A DNA stretch of 60,000 nt, taken from assembly GCF_000016285.1 (NCBI RefSeq), contig NC_011989.1, forward strand, positions 1 through 60,000, written 5' to 3'. The stretch comes from Allorhizobium ampelinum S4. Lineage in GTDB: Bacteria; Pseudomonadota; Alphaproteobacteria; Rhizobiales; Rhizobiaceae. Below are positions 47,872 through 56,243 of this stretch, in pieces; position 1 is the stretch's first letter; each line of letters begins with the position of its first letter. A program made the position numbers and the translations under genes. A model generated the notes under the pieces. That model did no database searches. It worked only from the letters and a program-made list of their open reading frames with translations, and was not told the origin of the DNA.

Positions 47872-50800
47872 TCCGGACATGCTGCGCGATGGCGATGACC
47901 CCATTGACTGGACCACACGACAGCAATCGCTGGCCTCCGACCCGGCCCGTTCCGCCTGGGTCTCGGCCAATGCCGGGTCCGGCAAGACCCATGTGCTGAC
48001 ACAGCGTGTGATTCGCCTGCTGCTGGCGGGCGCGCGGCCCTCTTCTATTCTTTGCCTGACCTATACCAAGGCGGCGGCCTCTGAAATGTCGAACCGGGTG
48101 TTCGACCGGCTTGCCGAATGGGCGACCTTGTCCGACGAGGAGCTTTCCCGCCGGATCGAAACCATCGAGCGCCGACCGCCGGATCGCATGAAGATTGCCG
48201 AGGCGCGGCGGCTGTTTGCCCGCGCCCTGGAAACACCGGGCGGCTTGAAAATCCAGACCATCCATGCCTTTTGCGAGGCGCTGCTGCACCAATTTCCGCT
48301 GGAAGCCAATGTGGCCGGGCATTTTTCGGTGCTGGATGACCGCGCCGCCTCGGTGCTTTTGGCCGATGCCCGCCGTTCGTTGTTGACGGCGACCGCTGCC
48401 GAAGACGATGCAAATCTCGCCGAAGCCTTTGCCGAAGTGTTGAGCCTTGGCGATGAATTCGGGCTGGAAAACCTGCTGTCGGACATCGTTTCCAACCGCC
48501 ATGCGGTACGCGGCTTTCTGGCGGTAGCCCGCCGAAAGGGCGGCGTGGAGAGTGCTTTGCGCAATGCCTTGGGCCTTCAGCCTGACGAAACCGAGATATC
48601 GCTGGCCGAAGCCTATTGGCCGCTTCCCACCCTCGCAGGTCCGCAGCTTTCCACCTATATCGATCTGGCGCTCACCAAGGGCGGTTCCCTTGTGCAGGGC
48701 GTCGCCCTGACGCTGGAGCGCGCCGTGCGCCAGCCTGACGCGCTGATCCGGGCGCAATTGCTGGAAGAGGCTTTTTATACCGGCTCCGATAAACCAAAAG
48801 CCGACCGGTCGCTGATTGCCGCCGCCATGAACAAGGCGGCCCCTCATCTGTCGGATGCGATTTTTGCGGCCCGCGACCATGTGGTGGCCTGCCGTGAGCG
48901 CCTGCGGCTGTTTCGGCTGTTCAAGGCAACACGGGCGGCGCTAACGCTGGCCGAGCGGCTGGACCATGATTATGAAGAGCTGAAAAAGCGCAGCAGCCAG
49001 CTGGATTTCGAGGATCTGATTGCCCGCACCGCCGAGCTTTTGACCCGCAGCACGGTCGGCCCCTGGGTGCATTACAAGCTGGATCAGGGCATCGACCATA
49101 TTCTGGTCGATGAGGCGCAGGATACCAGCCCGGTACAATGGTCGGTGATCCGCTCGCTGCGCGAAGATTTTTTCTCCGGCCAGAGCGCCCGTCCGGTCCG
49201 CCGCACCTTCTTTGCGGTTGGCGATGAGAAGCAATCGATCTACTCCTTCCAAGGTGCAAAGCCGGAACGGTTTTCGCAGGAAGCCCGCGAGACCGAGCAG
49301 GAAGTGGCGCGTGGCAGCGAAAGCTTCAGCGCGGTGCGCCTGCCGCTGTCCTTCCGCTCCACCAATGCGGTGTTGTCAGCCGTCGATCAGGTGTTTTCGG
49401 TCACCGAGAACGCCCGCGGCCTTTCGGCTGTTGCGGAACCAGTGGTGCATATGTCGAGCCGCATCGGCCATCCCGGTGCGGTTGAAGTCTGGGAGATGAT
49501 CGCGCCGGAAGGCAGCGAAAGTGAAGAGGATTGGACCGCACCCTTTGATGCAACGCCGGAAAATGCGCCCTCGGCCATGCTGGCGCGGCGGATCGCCCAG
49601 CGGATCGAGATCATGCTGGCCCGCGAGACCATCGTGGAAAAGGGGGTGGAGCGGTCCATAGAAGCAGGCGACATCCTCATTCTGGTGCGCAAACGCGGCG
49701 CTTTCGTCAATGCGCTGACACGGGCCTTGAAGCGGCGCAGCAATATTCCGGTGGCCGGGGCCGACCGGTTGCGGCTGACAGGCCATATCGCCGTGCAGGA
49801 TCTGCTGGCACTGGGGCGATTCGTTCTTTTCACCGCCGATGACCTGTCGCTGGCGGCGCTGCTGAAGAGCCCGTTGTTCAACCTGAGCGAAGACGATGTG
49901 TTTGAAGTGGCAGCACGGCGCGGCGAGATCTCGGTGTTTGCCGAGATTGCCCGGCTGGCGGAGGCTGGGTCGGAAAAATGGCAGGCGGCCCTTGCCCGTC
50001 TGCACCGCTATGTGGCCTTGGCGCGGGATCTTCTGCCCCATGATTTCTATGGTCGGGTGCTTGGTCCCCTGGGGGGACGACGCGACTTTCTGGCTCGGCT
50101 TGGCAGCGAGGTCAGCGATATCATCGATGAATTCCTGACCTTTACTCTTTCCCATGAACAGGCGGGCCTGCCGGGCCTGCAATCCTTCATCACCACGCTG
50201 GAGCAGGAAGCCCCGGAAGTGAAGCGCGAACAGGACAAGGAGCGCAGCGAGGTGCGCATCATGACCGTTCATGCCTCCAAGGGGCTGGAAGCACCGATTG
50301 TCTTTCTGGTCGATGATGGCTCCAAAGCCTTCAACCATACACATCTGCCAAAATTCCGGATGATCGAGACCGGAGCGCAGCCCCAGGAATGCCCGGTCTG
50401 GGTGCCGGTGAAAGCGGTTGATAATCCTCTGACCGCTGAGGACGTGGCAAAGCGAAAACAGGCCATCGAGGAGGAATATCGACGCCTGCTCTATGTCGGC
50501 ATGACGCGGGCTGCCGACCGGCTGGTGGTCTGCGGTTATCGCGGCAAGCAGGTGCAAACTGAAATCTGGCACCAGATGGTCTGGTCTGCGCTGGAATTGG
50601 ACACGGAGCGGTGCCGTCAGCAGGGCTTTGGCGGGCCAGAGGGGGACTGGACCGGGCTGCTCTGGGAAAATGCCGTCGTTCCGGGCCGATTCGAACGCCA
50701 GGAAAAACGCCAGGAAAAACGGGAGCTGGAAACCTTGCCGGAGGCGCTGCTGCGGCCAGCGCCGCCGCCGCCACGCTTGCCACGGCCTTTAAGTCCCTCC

Positions 50801-51412
50801 GGGGCCGGGATCGAGGTGAATGACGAGGACGGCGACATGCTGCTGCGCTCGCCGTTGTTCAGCAAAGGGGAGGATGCCGGGTTGGCGCTGCAAAAGGGCC
50901 GGTTGGTGCACCGGATGCTGCAAATGTTGCCGGGCCTGCCCGCCGATGAACGCAAACCCGCCGCCCGCCGCTATGGCGAGCGCGCCGCCCGGTTCTGGCC
51001 CGCCCATGAGCGCGACCGCTTGGTGGAGAGTGTTTTGGCTATCCTTGACCATCCGGCCTTGAGCGAGGTGTTTTCCAGCCATGCGCAGACGGAATTTTCG
51101 CTGATGGGAACTATCCGGCTTGGCGCAGAACAGCGCGCCGTCTCGGCGCGAGTGGACCGAATGGCGGTTACGAACGAGAAAGTGATTCTGCTGGATTACA
51201 AGACCAACCGGCAGCCGCCGCGTCAGGAAAGTGAAGTGCCACTGTCCCATTCGGCCCAGCTTGCCATCTACCGCGAATTGCTGAAGCCGCTCTATCCGGG
51301 ACGGGTGATCGAGTGCCTGCTGGTCTATACCGAAGGGCCGCATGTGGTGGCGCTGACGGAGGCGGGTTTGCACGGCGCATTACAAGAGCTTCAGACCATT
51401 CAAAACACCTAG
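47864..51412 (+). CDS. addA: AddA helicase-nuclease subunit
   Basis: 1182 aa. UvrD/PcrA-type helicase with nuclease. Walker A ANAGSGKTHVLTQRV is near residue 38; the DEXX-type LVDEAQDTSPVQW near residue 416; motif SPFRSTN-like LSFRSTNAVLS near residue 500; the recombination-hallmark MTVHASKGLEAPIVFLV near residue 803; and the C-terminal nuclease VILLDYKTNRQ near residue 1108. ATG at 47864 is chosen over the longer reading frame from 47783. In other rhizobia trxA lies just upstream of addA; here it is 25 kb away on the opposite strand. The stop TAG (51410-51412) lies in the left arm of a repeat. Confidence 0.96.
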   Translation: MTDPDMLRDGDDPIDWTTRQQSLASDPARSAWVSANAGSGKTHVLTQRVIRLLLAGARPSSILCLTYTKAAASEMSNRVFDRLAEWATLSDEELSRRIETIERRPPDRMKIAEARRLFARALETPGGLKIQTIHAFCEALLHQFPLEANVAGHFSVLDDRAASVLLADARRSLLTATAAEDDANLAEAFAEVLSLGDEFGLENLLSDIVSNRHAVRGFLAVARRKGGVESALRNALGLQPDETEISLAEAYWPLPTLAGPQLSTYIDLALTKGGSLVQGVALTLERAVRQPDALIRAQLLEEAFYTGSDKPKADRSLIAAAMNKAAPHLSDAIFAARDHVVACRERLRLFRLFKATRAALTLAERLDHDYEELKKRSSQLDFEDLIARTAELLTRSTVGPWVHYKLDQGIDHILVDEAQDTSPVQWSVIRSLREDFFSGQSARPVRRTFFAVGDEKQSIYSFQGAKPERFSQEARETEQEVARGSESFSAVRLPLSFRSTNAVLSAVDQVFSVTENARGLSAVAEPVVHMSSRIGHPGAVEVWEMIAPEGSESEEDWTAPFDATPENAPSAMLARRIAQRIEIMLARETIVEKGVERSIEAGDILILVRKRGAFVNALTRALKRRSNIPVAGADRLRLTGHIAVQDLLALGRFVLFTADDLSLAALLKSPLFNLSEDDVFEVAARRGEISVFAEIARLAEAGSEKWQAALARLHRYVALARDLLPHDFYGRVLGPLGGRRDFLARLGSEVSDIIDEFLTFTLSHEQAGLPGLQSFITTLEQEAPEVKREQDKERSEVRIMTVHASKGLEAPIVFLVDDGSKAFNHTHLPKFRMIETGAQPQECPVWVPVKAVDNPLTAEDVAKRKQAIEEEYRRLLYVGMTRAADRLVVCGYRGKQVQTEIWHQMVWSALELDTERCRQQGFGGPEGDWTGLLWENAVVPGRFERQEKRQEKRELETLPEALLRPAPPPPRLPRPLSPSGAGIEVNDEDGDMLLRSPLFSKGEDAGLALQKGRLVHRMLQMLPGLPADERKPAARRYGERAARFWPAHERDRLVESVLAILDHPALSEVFSSHAQTEFSLMGTIRLGAEQRAVSARVDRMAVTNEKVILLDYKTNRQPPRQESEVPLSHSAQLAIYRELLKPLYPGRVIECLLVYTEGPHVVALTEAGLHGALQELQTIQNT

Positions 51413-51517
51413 TGCACTGACGCATTCACTTCGTTCATGCTTTCGTGCACTCATCTTTTGTTTATGCATCGATTTTTCCAAACTCGGCTGAAGCCTCCGT
51501 TTGGATCGATGCACTAG
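51409..51517. repeat. inverted-repeat-bounded element at the end of addA
   Basis: CTAGTGCA (51409-51416) is repeated as TGCACTAG (51510-51517). Inside, GCATCGATTTTTCCAAAC and GTTTGGATCGATGC pair with a small bulge. The right end runs on into GGGTTTGTCGG-CAAAAGTG, resembling the head of the repeat family at 19764 and 36830. Confidence 0.65.
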
Positions 51518-51759
51518 GGTTTGTCGGTCAAAAGTGCGGATCGGCAATTCATCTCGGACGCACCAAAAGGCTTATTTCCTCTTTCGCCCAAATTTGCATA
51601 GATATTTCAGATTTATGTCCGGTTGACAGCCAATCAAGAACGGGGATGGTAGCGTGGGGCGGCAAATGCAGTGGCGGCAGGGGCTTGATAGCGTCTGGCG
51701 CGCATTGCACCGCGAACAGGCTTTGCCCCTTGATGAATGTGTTACCGCAGGAGGTTGAA
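51413..51759. other. gene-free region between addA and glcB
   Basis: Besides the repeat at 51409-51517, this 347-base stretch holds no gene and only general A/T-rich promoter-like sequence around 51570-51640. The glcB ribosome site CAGGAGG is at 51748-51754. This gap is the proposed right end of the inverted segment. Confidence 0.5.
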
Positions 51760-53940
51760 ATGGCGCGTGTCGAACAGTTTGGTCTGGCTATCGAGCAGGA
51801 TCTCTATGATTTTCTGGTGAGCGAGGCCTTGCCGGGGACAGGCGTGGAGCCAGAGGCCTTCTTCCAGCATTTCTCCAGCCTCGTGCATGAGCTTGCGCCG
51901 AAGAATCGCGCCCTGCTGGCCAAGCGCGACGCCTTTCAAGCGCAGCTGGACAACTGGTACAAGCAAAACGGCGCCCCCTCGGATCTTGCGGCTTACGAAG
52001 CTTTCCTGCGCGATATCGGCTATCTCCTGCCGGAAGGGCCGGATTTTTCCGTGACGACCAGCAATGTCGACGCGGAAATCGCTTCGATTGCCGGGCCGCA
52101 GCTTGTCGTGCCTGTGATGAATGCCCGTTATGCCCTGAATGCTGCCAATGCGCGCTGGGGTTCGCTCTACGACGCGCTCTACGGAACGGATGCGATCTCC
52201 GAGGCCGACGGTGCCGAAAAGGGCAGGGGGTATAATCCCAAACGTGGCGAAAAGGTTATTGCCTGGGCGCGGGCTTTCCTCGATCAGTCCGTGCCTCTGG
52301 CGGGTGGCCGCTGGGCGGATGTGGCGGGCCTTGCGCTGACTGATGGCTATCTTGATGTAACGCTGGCCTCCGGCGACAAGACCGGGTTGATGGACCCCTC
52401 GCAACTGGCGGGGACCTTCAGCGAGGATGGCAGCGTGACCTCCTATCTTCTGCGCCGCAACGGTCTGCATGTGGAAATCTGCATTGACGCCAAAGGTGCG
52501 ATTGGTGCTGCCGATAAGGCGAATATCAATGATATCAGAATGGAATCGGCGATTACCGCTATCATGGACTGCGAGGATTCGGTTGCCGCCGTCGATGCTG
52601 AGGACAAGATCCTGGCCTATTCCAACTGGCTCGGCTTGATGAAGGGCGATCTGGAGGAAGTGGTTACCAAGGGCGATCACGTCTTTACCCGTACCCTCAA
52701 TCCTGATCTCGAATTCACCGATCCGCAGGGCAAGCCCTTTACCGTCGCCAGCCGGTCACTGATGCTGATTCGCAATGTCGGGCATCTGATGACCAATCCG
52801 GCCATTCTGGATCGTGACGGTGCCGAGGTGCCGGAAGGCATTATGGATGCGATGGTGACCGCGGTGATCGCGCTGCATGATATCGGACCGAATGGACGGC
52901 GGAAGAATTCGCGCCGGGGCTCAATGTATGTGGTGAAGCCGAAAATGCATGGGCCGGAAGAAGTGGCTTTTGCCGTCGAAATTTTTACCCGTGTCGAACA
53001 GGCGCTGGGCATGGAACCCAATACGATCAAGATGGGCATTATGGATGAGGAGCGCCGTACCACGGTTAACCTCAAGGAATGCATCCGCGCCGCCAAGGAC
53101 CGGGTGGTGTTCATCAATACCGGCTTCCTCGACCGCACTGGCGACGAAATCCATACCTCGATGGAAGCCGGGCCGATGATTCGCAAGGGTGACATGAAAC
53201 AGGCCGCCTGGATTGCGGCTTATGAAAACTGGAACGTCGATATCGGTCTGCAATGCGGCCTGTCCGGCCATGCCCAGATTGGCAAGGGCATGTGGGCCAT
53301 GCCGGACCTGATGGCGGCGATGTTGGAACAGAAGATCGCTCATCCGAAAGCCGGGGCCAATACTGCCTGGGTCCCATCACCAACGGCAGCTACGCTGCAT
53401 GCCACCCATTATCATCAGGTGGATGTCGCGGGCGTCCAGGCCGGATTGAAGAGCCGGACGCGGGCCAAGCTCTCCGATATCTTGTCGGTGCCGGTGGCCT
53501 CCCGCCCCAATTGGACGCCGGAAGAAATCCAGCGCGAGCTGGATAACAATGCCCAGGGCATTCTGGGCTATGTGGTCCGCTGGATCGACCAGGGCATCGG
53601 CTGCTCGAAAGTGCCTGACATTAACAATGTCGGGCTGATGGAAGACCGGGCGACCCTGCGCATCTCCGCCCAACACATGGCCAACTGGCTGCATCATGGC
53701 GTTGTCACCGAGGCGCAGGTGATCGAAACACTCAAACGGATGGCAGCCATCGTCGATCAGCAGAATGCGGGTGATTCGGCCTATCGCCCGATGGCTGCCG
53801 ATTTCGACACCTCCATCGCTTTCCAGGCGGCACTCGATCTGGTGTTGAAGGGCAGGGAGCAGCCGAACGGTTATACCGAACCGGTCCTGCACCGCCGCCG
53901 ACTTGAGTTGAAGGCCACAGCAATTCCAGCAAAAGTGTGA
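51760..53940 (+). CDS. glcB: malate synthase G
   Basis: 726 aa. Condenses glyoxylate with acetyl-CoA to malate in the glyoxylate shunt or glycolate use. The family pattern is complete: [15 protein letters not shown] near residue 271, [11 protein letters not shown] near residue 341, the [18 protein letters not shown] segment near residue 388 and the catalytic-region [18 protein letters not shown] near residue 500. ATG at 51760 follows CAGGAGG; the longer reading frame from 51445 is not coding. The last six codons and the stop lie inside a palindromic repeat (53920-53963). Confidence 0.97.
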
Positions 53941-54015
53941 AACGGTTTTGCGTCCGGAATTGCGCCAGCAAGAAGCCAATTCCAGCAAAAGTGTGAAACG
54001 GTTTTGCGTCTGGAA
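53920..54015 (+). repeat. palindromic repeat and its partial tandem copy at the glcB 3' end
   Basis: Positions 53920-53963 form a hairpin bounded by GCAATTCC and GGAATTGC (53956-53963). The core from 53921-53959 recurs at 53977-54015 with one base change over 39 bases. The unit is clearly related to the repeat at 56101-56154 in the actR/actS gap (GCATTTCC...GGAAATGC), sharing AAAAGTG and CGGTTTT blocks. The glcB stop codon is within copy one. Confidence 0.85.
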
Positions 54016-54037
54016 CGATGCGACGAAACAGACTGAA

Positions 54038-54053
54038 ATTTTCACGTGAAACA
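54038..54053. promoter_or_regulatory. parS-like ParB-binding site 4 (2 mismatches)
   Basis: ATTTTCACGTGAAACA matches TGTTTCACGTGAAACA at 14 of 16 positions. It lies between glcB and the L,D-transpeptidase gene, adjoining their shared terminator. Confidence 0.6.
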
Positions 54054-54085
54054 AAAAAGCCGCCGGAGCGATCCGGCGGCTTTTT
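54054..54085. terminator. bidirectional terminator between glcB and the L,D-transpeptidase gene
   Basis: AAAAAGCCGCCGG (54054-54066) pairs with CCGGCGGCTTTTT (54073-54085), giving a strong stem with A- and T-runs for both directions. Confidence 0.88.
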
Positions 54086-54129
54086 CATGGATGGTTATCA
54101 GGCGTTATTATAACCCTGATTGTCTGAAC

Positions 54130-54828
54130 TTAAGACTGCTGAACGATGACCTTGGTGGCCTTGCCCGGCAGGACGCGGCTGTAGAGGTCGATGACGTCCT
54201 GGTTGATCATGCGGATGCAGCCAGACGATGCGGCGGTGCCGATCGATGCCCATTCCGGCGAACCGTGGATACGGAACAGCGTATCCTGGCCCTTGTCGTT
54301 GAACAGATACATGGCACGGGCGCCAAGCGGATTGCTGATGCTGGGGCCCATGCCGTTTTCAACATATTTGGCGACTTCCGGCTTGCGCACGGCCATTTCC
54401 TTCGGCGGATGCCAGGTTGGCCATTCCTGTTTCCAAGCAATATAGGCCTGACCCTGCCAGGCGAAGCCGTCCTTGCCGACGCCGATTCCGTAGCGGATCG
54501 CCTTGCCATTCGGCAGAACGTAATACAGGAAGCGTTCCTTGGTGTTGACGATGATCGTACCGGGCCGCTCTGTGGTGTCGAAAGCAATGATCTGACGGCG
54601 GAACTTCGGGTTGACCTTCTGGATCGGAATGCCTGGCAGCGCATAGCCAGCATCCGTAACCGGACCATAGGAATCATCGAAGATCTGTGCTGTTTCGACC
54701 GAGGCTGGCGCGACAACAGGCGCGGCCTCAGCGGTCTTTTTGCTGTCGGCTTCCGACGTGGTGGAGCAGCCAGTGATGGCGAGGGTGGAGAATAGACCGA
54801 GCACGGTCAGTGCATTGCGGATTCGCAT
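54130..54828 (-). CDS. L,D-transpeptidase (YkuD), lipoprotein
   Basis: 232 aa. Forms 3-3 or Braun-type cross-links in peptidoglycan; Agrobacterium relies heavily on such enzymes. The YkuD active site is visible as FRIHGSPEWASIG then SSGCIRM near residues 184-205, with the catalytic cysteine. The N-terminus is a lipoprotein signal with lipobox AITGC at residues 17-21, so it is anchored to a membrane. It is convergent with glcB and divergent from mmcB. Rhizobia carry many paralogues, so no symbol is given. Confidence 0.92.
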   Translation of the reverse strand: MRIRNALTVLGLFSTLAITGCSTTSEADSKKTAEAAPVVAPASVETAQIFDDSYGPVTDAGYALPGIPIQKVNPKFRRQIIAFDTTERPGTIIVNTKERFLYYVLPNGKAIRYGIGVGKDGFAWQGQAYIAWKQEWPTWHPPKEMAVRKPEVAKYVENGMGPSISNPLGARAMYLFNDKGQDTLFRIHGSPEWASIGTAASSGCIRMINQDVIDLYSRVLPGKATKVIVQQS

Positions 54829-55004
54829 GGGAGGCTCATCGACTTTCGGGCGGGAAATGATCTGTGTTACCAGCTTTGATAGTGGTATATTTTTGATTAC
54901 AGTGGAGTTTGCAAGGGAACAGAAGACCCATGCCGTCTCTGGCCTCGCAAATTGCTGAAGACTGGCTTTTTTGCAACAGACTTGGGGCCGGCAAAGAGAA
55001 GATT

Positions 55005-55490
55005 ATGACGATTCTTACTATTTCCGTTAAGAATACATTAATCGACGGAAGGCAGTCCGAACGTGCCTTAATGATTCGCCGTGGCACGCAATTGCTTCTC
55101 GATCAGATGCGCCATGCCGTGCTGCCGGAGCTTTCGCTGGCCAGCGGCCGCCGCGCCGACCTGATCAGCGTTTCGGACAAGGGTGAAATCTGGATTACCG
55201 AAATCAAATCCTCCATCGAGGATTTTCGGGTTGACCGCAAATGGCCGGACTATCGCCAGCATTGCGACCGGCTGTTTTTTGCCACGCTGCCCGATGTGCC
55301 GCAGGAGATTTTTCCGCAAGAGTGCGGCCTGATCGTCTCAGACGGCTATGGCGCACATCTGTTGCGCGATGCACCGGAACACAGGCTTGCCCCCGCCACC
55401 CGCAAATCCGTGATGCTGGCCTTTTCACGTGCGGCAGCCCAACGGTTGATGCGGGCCGAATGGGATGCGGCCCCGCAATTTCTGCCCTGA
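55005..55490 (+). CDS. mmcB: MmcB family DNA-repair protein
   Basis: 161 aa from ATG 55005, which follows AAAGAGAAG; an ATG at 54930 (MPSLASQ) is possible. A PD-(D/E)XK-like pattern is visible: ASGRRADLISVSDKG near residue 46 and EIWITEIKSSIEDF near residue 62. MmcB was described in Caulobacter as important for survival of mitomycin C damage; its activity is not settled. The gene is 20 bases from, and convergent with, actR, without a clear terminator. Confidence 0.85.
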   Translation: MTILTISVKNTLIDGRQSERALMIRRGTQLLLDQMRHAVLPELSLASGRRADLISVSDKGEIWITEIKSSIEDFRVDRKWPDYRQHCDRLFFATLPDVPQEIFPQECGLIVSDGYGAHLLRDAPEHRLAPATRKSVMLAFSRAAAQRLMRAEWDAAPQFLP

Positions 55491-55509
55491 TTGTTTCGGC
55501 GCATGCGTG

Positions 55510-56085
55510 TTACTTTGGTGCGCGCTTGGCGAGAATGCGTTGCAGGGTGCGGCGGTGCATGTTCAGCCGCCTTGCGGTTTCCGAGACATTGCGTTCGCAG
55601 GCCTCGTAGACCCGCTGGATATGTTCCCAGCGCACCCGGTCGGCAGACATTGGATTTTCCGGCACATCGGCTTTTTCGCCCGGACGCTGGGTCAGGGCGT
55701 TGAAGACATCGTCGGCATCGGCAGGTTTTGACAGATAATCCACCGCGCCGAGTTTGACGGCCGTGACGGCGGTGGCAATATTGCCGTAGCCGGTCAGCAC
55801 GATGATCCGGGTGTCGGTCCGGCTTTCGCGAATGGCCTGGATCACATCAAGACCATTGCCATCACCAAGCCGCAGGTCAACCACGGCATATTTCGGGGCT
55901 GCGGTCTTGGCCTTGGCAATGCCTTCCGCCACGGAGGAGGCGATATCCACTTGAAAGCCACGGGTTTCCATGGCGCGGGCCAGCCGTCGCAGAAAGGGCT
56001 GGTCGTCATCGACTATCAACAAGGTGGCGTCCGGGCCGAGATCGGCAGCGCCCTCTTCGTGGGTGATCGGCATATCCTGGGTCAT
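55510..56085 (-). CDS. actR: response regulator ActR (PrrA/RegA type)
   Basis: 191 aa. Global redox regulator controlling low-pH tolerance, CO2 and nitrogen fixation or energy genes in alphaproteobacteria. Receiver domain: LLIVDDDQPF near residue 22 with acidic pair, phospho-aspartate in AVVDLRLGDGNG near residue 70, switch lysine in YLSKPADAD near residue 119. The C-terminal Fis-type helix-turn-helix is NVSETARRLNMHRRTLQRIL near residue 165, the conserved DNA-binding end. It is downstream of its sensor actS on the same strand, separated by a repeat-containing gap. Confidence 0.95.
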   Translation of the reverse strand: MTQDMPITHEEGAADLGPDATLLIVDDDQPFLRRLARAMETRGFQVDIASSVAEGIAKAKTAAPKYAVVDLRLGDGNGLDVIQAIRESRTDTRIIVLTGYGNIATAVTAVKLGAVDYLSKPADADDVFNALTQRPGEKADVPENPMSADRVRWEHIQRVYEACERNVSETARRLNMHRRTLQRILAKRAPK

Positions 56086-56100
56086 GTTCTTTCAATCCTA

Positions 56101-56202
56101 GAGCATTTCCAGGAAAAGTGGAAACCGGTTTTCAGTCCGGAAATGCGTAAAAACGACGAACTAGAGCGTTGCTGCGATTCCATGAAGAGCAGAAACGCTC
56201 TA
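56101..56202. repeat. two adjacent palindromic repeats between actS and actR
   Basis: Unit one (56103-56146) is bounded by GCATTTCC and GGAAATGC and resembles the glcB repeat. Unit two has TAGAGCGTT (56162-56170) paired with AACGCTCTA (56194-56202), a hairpin common in Rhizobiaceae intergenic regions. They lie between genes of one two-component system. Confidence 0.8.
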
Positions 56203-56243
56203 ACGTCCGCAGCGTTATTGCGCACTCGCCTCTGTCGGTAAAG

